From assembly GCA_018894595.1 (NCBI GenBank), contig JAHIPN010000304.1:1-5332 (forward strand): a DNA stretch of 5,332 bases, in the 5' to 3' direction. Under the pieces are notes generated by a model. The model did not search any database, had not been told where the DNA came from, and saw only the letters and a list, made by a program, of their open reading frames with translations. Position numbers and translations under genes: made by a program. Below are positions 1-3,530 of this stretch, piece after piece. The DNA comes from a bacterium. GTDB lineage: Bacteria; Atribacterota; JS1; SB-45; 34-128. Positions within the stretch are counted from its first letter, which is position 1. The number at the start of each line of letters is the position of its first letter.

Positions 1-69
1 AAAGCTTAATAAAAACATAACTTTTAAAGGATTGCCGGTTAAGATTTCTTCACGGGTAACTTTTCTCAT
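1..69 (-). CDS. Probable MATE-family efflux transporter, N-terminal fragment cut by the window edge
   Basis: Only the first 23 codons are visible, starting at an ATG on the minus strand and running open to the left edge. An AAGGAG ribosome binding site lies 5 bases upstream (75-80), which supports a real start. The peptide contains ILTGNPLKVMFLLSF. A leader of the form 'LTxGNPLKxxxxLSxP' just before the first membrane helix is typical of MATE (NorM/DinF-like) multidrug/sodium antiporters, which would export cationic drugs or metabolites across the inner membrane. The start lies 52 bases after the stop of the SHOCT-like gene with no obvious terminator between them, so it probably belongs to the same operon. 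With so little sequence, another polytopic membrane protein is possible. The reading frame and start are seen; the family is an inference from one motif. Confidence 0.45.
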   Translation of the reverse strand, partial: MRKVTREEILTGNPLKVMFLLSF

Positions 70-121
70 TCTCTCTCCTTCTTGAATGTTTGCACTTTAT
101 AATATAGCAATTTTTCCTCTA

Positions 122-511
122 TTATACAATTTCTATCTCGACATGTTCTCCTTTTTCCTCTTCCACTACATCTACAATTTTACCGGTAAATTCCGGGTCA
201 TTCATCGCTTTGTTGAGTTCATCCATATCGATTGGTATCTCTTTCCCTTCTATATTGATTGTATTCTTGCCCAGCTTGCTAGCGAGATTCAATCCCCAAT
301 TGACTAAACTGAAAGGAATGGTGACATTTACCTGAGGTTTGTCTCCTTTGGTGACACGGATTTTTAAGAATCTCTTTTTTTTTGTAGAGAAAGGAGTAGT
401 CTCCTCCTCTTCTTTAGTTTCCCTTAAGGCTTCCAGAAGCTCTGCTGCCTCATCATCATTAATTTTCCCTTCTTTAAGCATTTCTAAAACTTTTTTAATT
501 TCTTCTTTCAT
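122..511 (-). CDS. SHOCT-like, LiaX/YvlB-type small protein
   Basis: This is a 129-residue soluble protein with no signal peptide or membrane segment. Residues 4-29 form a short charged helical hairpin (VLEMLKEGKINDDEAAELLEAL), the SHOCT-like fold found at the N-terminus of LiaX and YvlB proteins. An acidic, threonine-rich linker (31-45) follows, then a beta-type segment, FLKIRVTKGDKPQVNVTIPF, and SLVNWGLNLASKLG (48-81), which matches the conserved part of these proteins. The C-terminus is acidic (DVVEEEKGEHVEIEIV). LiaX-type proteins are linked to cell-envelope stress responses in Firmicutes, but the biochemical role of short versions like this one is not known. The ATG has AAGGAG nine bases upstream (521-526). 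It lies 47 bases after the DUF2089 gene and before a probable transporter, which suggests co-transcription and a partner role for the regulator. Confidence 0.75.
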   Translation of the reverse strand: MKEEIKKVLEMLKEGKINDDEAAELLEALRETKEEEETTPFSTKKKRFLKIRVTKGDKPQVNVTIPFSLVNWGLNLASKLGKNTINIEGKEIPIDMDELNKAMNDPEFTGKIVDVVEEEKGEHVEIEIV

Positions 512-558
512 TTTTTTAAACTCCTTTTTAATTTTGTTTTTTGTTAATAAGTTTTTAT

Positions 559-924
559 TTATTGTTTTATTTCCTTCATTAATTTTATTGCCTCGGTTGC
601 GGTAATTTCTCCTCTCTCCAGGGTATCTAAAATTTCTTTTTCCTTAAGTCCCTCACTTTCTTCAAACAATCCCAAAGTAATTAGCAATTTATCCAAACGA
701 TTTTTTACAGTAGGGTAGGAGATACTCATCTTTTCCTGAACTTCTTTAATGTTTCCTCTGGAGCGAAGAAAAGTAAGTAAAAACTTACTGTCTTCATCAG
801 AGAGAGATAGAAGTTTATTTATAGGGAATTCCCCCTGGATTGTAGTGCTGCATTTGGGGCATCTTAACTCTGTAATCTCCAGCGTAGAGTTACAAGCCGG
901 ACAAAGAGTCGGAATTTTCTTCAT
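559..924 (-). CDS. DUF2089 family zinc-ribbon and helix-turn-helix regulator
   Basis: This 121-residue protein has a zinc-ribbon start with two cysteine pairs, CPAC (Cys8, Cys11) and CPKC (Cys22, Cys25). A short conserved linker, GEFPINKLLSLS (31-42), follows. Residues 43-87 look like a winged helix-turn-helix: FLLTFLRSRGNIKEVQEKM, then SYPTVKNRLDKLL, where the second part would be the recognition helix. This order and length fit DUF2089 (Pfam PF09862). The last 25 residues (ILDTLERGEITATEAIKLMKE) resemble the SHOCT-like hairpin at the start of the next gene's product. The ATG is supported by GGAGG six bases upstream (931-935). It is probably a DNA-binding regulator of its own operon (regulator, SHOCT protein, probable efflux pump). 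The family assignment is strong; the regulatory role and any target are inferred. Its first 42 codons are duplicated in the neighbouring gene at 990-1274. Confidence 0.85.
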   Translation of the reverse strand: MKKIPTLCPACNSTLEITELRCPKCSTTIQGEFPINKLLSLSDEDSKFLLTFLRSRGNIKEVQEKMSISYPTVKNRLDKLLITLGLFEESEGLKEKEILDTLERGEITATEAIKLMKEIKQ

Positions 925-952
925 TATTCACCTCCATATTAATAATATTTAT
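799..952 (-). repeat. Direct repeat, copy A (5' part and leader of the DUF2089 gene)
   Basis: This segment aligns without gaps, at a constant offset of 350 bases, to 1149-1302. I count roughly 12-14 mismatches, so the copies are about 92% identical. The unit covers the first 42 codons, the ribosome binding site and about 20 bases of leader. It ends sharply on the coding side just after the LLSLS codons and fades into AT-rich DNA on the promoter side. Confidence 0.8.
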
Positions 953-976
953 AAAATTAATTGCTCTAACTGTTAA
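948..976 (-). promoter_or_regulatory. Candidate sigma-70-type promoter of the DUF2089 operon
   Basis: Read on the minus strand, TTAACA (971-976) and TATAAA (948-953) are separated by exactly 17 bases, with the start codon at 924. The region is AT-rich, so chance matches are likely. However, the position and spacing are right, and a short palindrome TAACTGTTA (967-975) overlaps the -35 box. It would let the regulator be transcribed independently of the hybrid gene upstream. Confidence 0.45.
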
Positions 977-989
977 AAAATTTCAAATA

Positions 990-1274
990 CTATATATCCA
1001 GATAATAATATTTAGTTTGTAATTTCCTATAATATTCCTCTTTTTTCTCATCAATGGGTTTGGTAAGTAAATATTCAAAGATATCTCTAATTAAAATGCC
1101 TATCCGGCGTATAACTTTAAACCCGTTTAGTTTACCCATTTTTTCCTTAGAGAGAGATAGAAGTTTGTTTATAGGGAATTCTCCCTGAATTGTGGTGCTG
1201 CATTTGCCACATCTTAACTCTGTAATCTCCAGCATAGAGCTACAAGCCGGACAAAGGGTCGGAATTTTCTTCAT
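990..1274 (-). CDS. Hybrid gene: DUF2089 zinc-ribbon N-terminus joined to an unrelated tail
   Basis: This is a 94-residue frame. Residues 1-42 match the full DUF2089 protein at 559-924 in 39 positions (changes N12S, T14M, P23G) and keep all four zinc-ribbon cysteines (8, 11, 22, 25). Similarity then stops abruptly at residue 43. The helix-turn-helix is absent, replaced by a basic, aromatic, partly amphipathic tail with NGFKVIRRIGILIRDIFEYLL (50-70) and a tyrosine-rich end (YYRKLQTKYYYLDI). I do not recognise the tail. The ATG and the GGAGG six bases upstream (1281-1285) are identical in layout to the full gene, and a TTGACA-containing promoter lies upstream. It could be an expressed small zinc-ribbon protein lacking the DNA-reading domain, or a decayed partial duplication whose tail is an accidental frame. 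Which of the two cannot be told from one sequence. Confidence 0.55.
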   Translation of the reverse strand: MKKIPTLCPACSSMLEITELRCGKCSTTIQGEFPINKLLSLSKEKMGKLNGFKVIRRIGILIRDIFEYLLTKPIDEKKEEYYRKLQTKYYYLDI

Positions 1275-1302
1275 TATTCACCTCCATATTAACAATATTA
1301 AT
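1149..1302 (-). repeat. Direct repeat, copy B (5' part and leader of the hybrid gene)
   Basis: This is the partner of 799-952, in the same orientation. Several mismatches fall at third codon positions (for example in the GEFPINKL codons), but a run of three neighbouring changes gives P23G inside the second cysteine pair. The pattern is that of an older tandem partial duplication with some selection on the protein, rather than a recent copy. Confidence 0.8.
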
Positions 1303-1323
1303 GTTATCATTAACAATATTAAT
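1288..1323. promoter_or_regulatory. Tandem 15-bp operator-like motif before the hybrid gene
   Basis: ATTAACAATATTAAT occurs perfectly twice, at 1288-1302 and 1309-1323, with a 21-bp period, which is two turns of the helix. The pair lies between the ribosome binding site and the -35 box, covering the likely -10 and start-of-transcription region. TAACA...TGTTA (1290-1306) is also a short inverted repeat. A version with two changes lies at 938-952 over the -10 box of the DUF2089 gene. This arrangement suits a repressor binding one face of the DNA, possibly the DUF2089 protein itself, but that is an inference. Confidence 0.45.
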
Positions 1324-1344
1324 ATAAATATTTAATAATGTCAA
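1315..1344 (-). promoter_or_regulatory. Candidate promoter of the hybrid gene
   Basis: Read on the minus strand there is a perfect TTGACA -35 box (1339-1344). The best -10 candidate is TAATAT after an 18-base spacer (1315-1320), inside the upstream copy of the 15-bp repeat. The start codon at 1274 would give a leader of about 35 bases. The -35 box is convincing; the exact -10 is uncertain because the whole region is A+T. Confidence 0.45.
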
Positions 1345-1448
1345 GTAAATATTAAAAATAATTACAAAATAATTTATAATCTTAAATTTATCATAAAATT
1401 ATTCTTTTTTAATGTTTTCATTTCTTGTTTAACATTTTATTAATTTTC

Positions 1449-1477
1449 TTGAAATTATAATTTTTTTAACATAAAAT
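1449..1477 (+). promoter_or_regulatory. Candidate sigma-70-type promoter of the YddG-like exporter gene
   Basis: TTGAAA (1449-1454) and TAAAAT (1472-1477) are separated by 17 bases, each one base from consensus. The implied transcript start, near 1484, leaves a leader of about 50 bases before the TTG start. The rest of the divergent gap (about 1345-1448) is plain AT-rich DNA in which I see no other element. Confidence 0.5.
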
Positions 1478-1532
1478 AAACAATACTAAAAGAGAAAAAT
1501 AAAAAATCTAAAGCAGAAGAGGAGTAAAGGAT

Positions 1533-2468
1533 TTGAAGGCATCAACTTCCCGGGAAAATTTAAGCACAATTTTGGGAATATTGGCTATACTGTTTTGGGG
1601 AACTACTATTGCCTTTTCGCGAAGCCTAACCGAGCAATTAGGACCTTTAACTGCTGCTTCCTGGATATATATGTTGAGCGGTATCTGGGGTTGTATCTAC
1701 CTATTTAGCGAACCTGGAAGAATTAAAAGAACCTTTCAACTCCCCATAGTATATTTAATAGGTTGCGGAGCTTTATTTATTTTTTATATGGTCTGTCTTT
1801 ATTTAGCGGTGGGATTAGCTTTTAGCCGTGAACAAGTAATTGAAATAAGTATTATTAATTATCTCTGGCCCGGTTTAACCCTGATATTTTCCCTTCCTAT
1901 TTTACACAAGAAGGGGCGGATAACTTTAATCCCCGGGGTAGTTCTGGCTTTTAGCGGTTTCTATCTGGCTACAATAAACAGTGGAATGTTTTCCTGGGAG
2001 GTATTCAAAGGGAATTTTCAAGTAAATTATCTTCCTTATTTATTAGCTTTTATGGCTGCTATTTCCTGGGGACTTTATTCTAATTTAGTTCGCCACTGGG
2101 CCGGTCACACCGAAGGTGGAGCTGTACCTCTCTTTCTTTTGGGTACCGGATTAGTCTTAATCGTAATAAGGTTTATATTCCCCGAAGAATCTTCCTGGAC
2201 ACCACGTGTATTAATGGAACTTTTATATATGTCTATCTTTCCCACCTTTTTAGCTTATCTCTTCTGGGATAGGGCTATGCGGAAAGGAAAAATTATTCTG
2301 GTTGTCTCTCTTTCCTATTTTACCCCTTTACTTTCTATAGTTATCAGTTCTTTGTATCTTCAGGTGGCAGTAAAGGCCAATCTCTGGATAGCCTGCGGTT
2401 TGGTTATTGTAGGAGCTGTTATCTGCAAATTTTCCATTATTGATAAAACTGAAAAAGAATTTGCCTAA
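1533..2468 (+). CDS. yddG: DMT/EamA-family exporter, YddG-like (aromatic amino acid efflux)
   Basis: This 311-residue inner-membrane protein has about ten hydrophobic helices, near residues 12-30, 38-58, 70-92, 101-123, 129-147, 166-187, 196-215, 225-246, 253-276 and 282-301. They are arranged as two EamA repeats, the normal size and layout of the drug/metabolite transporter superfamily. The first repeat carries the features of the YddG branch: ILAILFWGTTIAFSRSL near the start and the block YLAVGLAFSREQVIEISIINYLWPGLTLIF (90-119, interrupted here only for description). E. coli YddG exports aromatic amino acids and related compounds; the substrate here is inferred from the family. The start is TTG, chosen because AGGAG lies eight bases upstream (1520-1524) and the first helix follows directly. 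It appears to be transcribed alone, diverging from the DUF2089 group, with a palindrome cluster immediately downstream. Confidence 0.82.
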   Translation: MKASTSRENLSTILGILAILFWGTTIAFSRSLTEQLGPLTAASWIYMLSGIWGCIYLFSEPGRIKRTFQLPIVYLIGCGALFIFYMVCLYLAVGLAFSREQVIEISIINYLWPGLTLIFSLPILHKKGRITLIPGVVLAFSGFYLATINSGMFSWEVFKGNFQVNYLPYLLAFMAAISWGLYSNLVRHWAGHTEGGAVPLFLLGTGLVLIVIRFIFPEESSWTPRVLMELLYMSIFPTFLAYLFWDRAMRKGKIILVVSLSYFTPLLSIVISSLYLQVAVKANLWIACGLVIVGAVICKFSIIDKTEKEFA

Positions 2469-2496
2469 AGCCTTGCTTCACTGGGGTAATTTCGTT

Positions 2497-2521
2497 GTAG
2501 GGGTTCGATTTATCGAACCCG
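2497..2521 (+). repeat. GTAG-headed palindrome 1 (REP-like unit)
   Basis: GTAG (2497-2500) precedes a perfect hairpin, GGGTTCGAT (2501-2509) and ATCGAACCC (2512-2520), with a two-base centre. It also pairs, with four mismatches over 25 bases, with the inverted unit at 2530-2554, so the two can form one long cruciform. The hairpin could help stop or protect the yddG transcript, but no T-tract follows it. Confidence 0.75.
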
Positions 2522-2529
2522 TAAAAAAT

Positions 2530-2554
2530 CGGGTCGGATAAATCCGACCCCTAC
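2530..2554 (-). repeat. GTAG-headed palindrome 2 (REP-like unit, inverted relative to unit 1)
   Basis: The unit contains a perfect hairpin, GGGTCGGAT (2531-2539) and ATCCGACCC (2542-2550), followed by CTAC (2551-2554), that is, GTAG on the minus strand. Compared with unit 1, two stem positions differ, and in each case both sides of the stem have changed so that pairing is kept. Eight bases separate it from unit 1. Confidence 0.75.
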
Positions 2555-2561
2555 TTTAACA

Positions 2562-2602
2562 GACGGGCCTGCCCTCATGAAAACGGGGGACGCCTGTCCT
2601 AC
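2562..2602 (-). repeat. GTAG-headed palindrome 3, degenerate double unit
   Basis: The segment ends in CTAC (2599-2602), again GTAG on the minus strand. It holds two related short hairpins: GGGC-CT-GCCC (2565-2574) and GGAC-GCCT-GTCC (2588-2599). Their cores, GACGGGCCTGCCC and GACGCCTGTCC, look like diverged direct copies. A run of seven T (2605-2611) follows a few bases later and may give weak rho-independent termination of the yddG transcript, but the stem is only four pairs. Confidence 0.5.
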
Positions 2603-2625
2603 GCTTTTTTTATTTTCTCATTGAA

Positions 2626-2647
2626 GGCGTATGCAATACGCCCCTAC
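2626..2647 (-). repeat. GTAG-headed palindrome 4 (REP-like unit)
   Basis: GGCGTAT (2626-2632) and ATACGCC (2636-2642) form a seven-pair hairpin with a three-base loop. CCCTAC follows, so the minus strand reads GTAGGGGCGTAT, sharing GTAGGGG with units 1 and 2 but with a different stem. From here to about 2734 the gap is AT-rich with no further structure that I can support. Confidence 0.65.
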
Positions 2648-2734
2648 AATTACAATAATAGATTCCAATTACCCCTTTTAAGTTTAATTAAATTAATGAT
2701 CCTATCCATAGCGCTGTCTGTTAGATTATTTTTT

Positions 2735-2779
2735 TTGAAAAAGAAAGGATTTTAAGATATTATGGAGTATAGATATAAT
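2735..2779 (+). promoter_or_regulatory. Candidate promoter(s) of the class II aldolase gene
   Basis: TTGAAA (2735-2740) and TATTAT (2758-2763) are separated by 17 bases, each one mismatch from consensus. A perfect TATAAT (2774-2779) lies further downstream, but its matching -35 region (TTTAAG, 2751-2756) is poor, so it may be a second, weaker promoter. Either would give a short leader before the GTG at 2808. Confidence 0.5.
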
Positions 2780-2807
2780 GGAGAAATAAAAATTTGAGGA
2801 TAGAGAT

Positions 2808-3464
2808 GTGAAATTTAAAATATCTGAAAAATATAAAAAATTAATAGTTGATACCGGGCGAGAATTATATAAGCAGAATTTAACCATCGGGACCTGGGGG
2901 AATATTAGTGTTTTGGATTCTGAAACAGGTCTGATTTATATTAAACCAAGCGGAATGGATTATAATGAAATTAACCTCGAGGATGTTATTGTGGTTGATA
3001 AGAAAGGAAAAACAATCGAGGGGTTTAGAAAGCCATCTATTGAGATGCCCATGCATCTTTCTATATATAATGCCAGGAAGGATGTAGGAGCCATAGTGCA
3101 CTATCATCCCATTTATTCGAGCGTGTTAGCAGTAACGGGCTTCAGTCTTCCGGGAATTTGTGAAGATTTTGTCCAGATAGTGGGAGAAAAAGTTTTATGT
3201 GCGAAATATGCTTTACCCGGTTCAGGTGAATTAGCTGAAAACGCAGTTGCCAGTTTAGGAAATAGGAATGCAGTTTTTCTTCTAAATCATGGGACTCTCT
3301 GCGTGGGGAAAGATATGAAAGAGACAATGAAAGTCTGCTATGTGGTTGAAAAAACAGCTCATATTTATATTTTAAGTAAAAACGTAGGTAAGTGTAGAAT
3401 AATCCCTGAAGAAGATATTAAGGTAATGCAAGATTTTGCTAAAAATTCTTATGGAAAACAGTAA
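2808..3464 (+). CDS. Class II aldolase/adducin family protein, L-fuculose-phosphate aldolase-like
   Basis: This 218-residue cytoplasmic enzyme is close in length to E. coli FucA (215). Zinc-dependent class II aldolases of this fold cleave sugar 1-phosphates to DHAP and an aldehyde. Visible motifs are GTWGNIS (28-34) and KPSG (46-49) for phosphate binding, the catalytic Glu79 in PSIEMPMH, zinc ligands His98 and His100 in HYH, and His161 in NHG. These match FucA Glu73, His92, His94 and His155 at a constant offset of six. At the position of FucA Tyr113, a proton donor, this protein has Glu119, so the substrate may differ; deoxyribulose- or methylthioribulose-phosphate aldolases and a 4-epimerase are alternatives. 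The start is GTG, with GAGGA seven bases upstream (2796-2800). No sugar kinase or isomerase is adjacent, so the pathway is undetermined. Confidence 0.85.
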   Translation: MKFKISEKYKKLIVDTGRELYKQNLTIGTWGNISVLDSETGLIYIKPSGMDYNEINLEDVIVVDKKGKTIEGFRKPSIEMPMHLSIYNARKDVGAIVHYHPIYSSVLAVTGFSLPGICEDFVQIVGEKVLCAKYALPGSGELAENAVASLGNRNAVFLLNHGTLCVGKDMKETMKVCYVVEKTAHIYILSKNVGKCRIIPEEDIKVMQDFAKNSYGKQ

Positions 3465-3477
3465 AACAAGTTAATGT

Positions 3478-3509
3478 AATAATTTAAAAAGAAGAGTAAA
3501 TTATTTTTT
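3478..3509 (+). terminator. Weak terminator-like hairpin after the aldolase gene
   Basis: AATAATTT (3478-3485) and AAATTATT (3498-3505) are perfect inverted arms around a 12-base loop, followed by a T-run and GATTTTT. The stem has no G-C pairs, so it would be a poor terminator, and the arrangement may be chance in AT-rich DNA. Reading through into the sensor gene 66 bases downstream remains possible. Confidence 0.25.
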
Positions 3510-3516
3510 GATTTTT

Positions 3517-3521
3517 AGAGG
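3517..3521 (+). promoter_or_regulatory. Ribosome binding site that favours the GTG start of the sensor gene
   Basis: AGAGG directly abuts the ATG at 3522, too close to serve it, but lies nine bases before the in-frame GTG at 3531. An in-frame TAG at 3516-3518 rules out any earlier start. The GTG is therefore the better choice; using the ATG would add only three residues (MEK). Confidence 0.5.
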
Positions 3522-3530
3522 ATGGAAAAA

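Noticed and set aside
86..605. Open frames on the plus strand at 86-307 and 339-605
   Set aside because: They lie antisense to the SHOCT-like gene and into the DUF2089 gene, have phenylalanine- or serine-rich low-complexity translations typical of reverse-frame AT-rich DNA, and lack a good ribosome binding site.
749..976. Open frame on the plus strand antisense to the DUF2089 gene
   Set aside because: It mirrors a well-supported coding frame with zinc-ribbon and helix-turn-helix motifs, and its translation shows no domain.
1288..1323. Two identical 15-bp repeats considered as the start of a CRISPR array
   Set aside because: The repeats are too short, the six-base spacer is far too small, and there are only two copies and no cas genes. 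An operator is a better reading.
1366..1425. AT-only inverted arms in the divergent gap as a bidirectional terminator
   Set aside because: The pairing is imperfect, has almost no G-C pairs, and lies where no gene ends; chance pairing is expected in DNA this AT-rich.
2497..2554. Long inverted repeat considered as a MITE or the terminal repeats of an insertion sequence
   Set aside because: There is no target-site duplication and only eight bases separate the arms, and each arm is itself a hairpin, which fits a REP pair better.
2588..2611. Hairpin plus seven T residues as a strong rho-independent terminator of yddG
   Set aside because: The stem is only four pairs and five bases separate it from the T-run, so I mention it only as a weak possibility within palindrome unit 3.
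2880..3327. Two minus-strand open frames within the aldolase gene
   Set aside because: They are shadows of a gene with complete catalytic motifs on the other strand.
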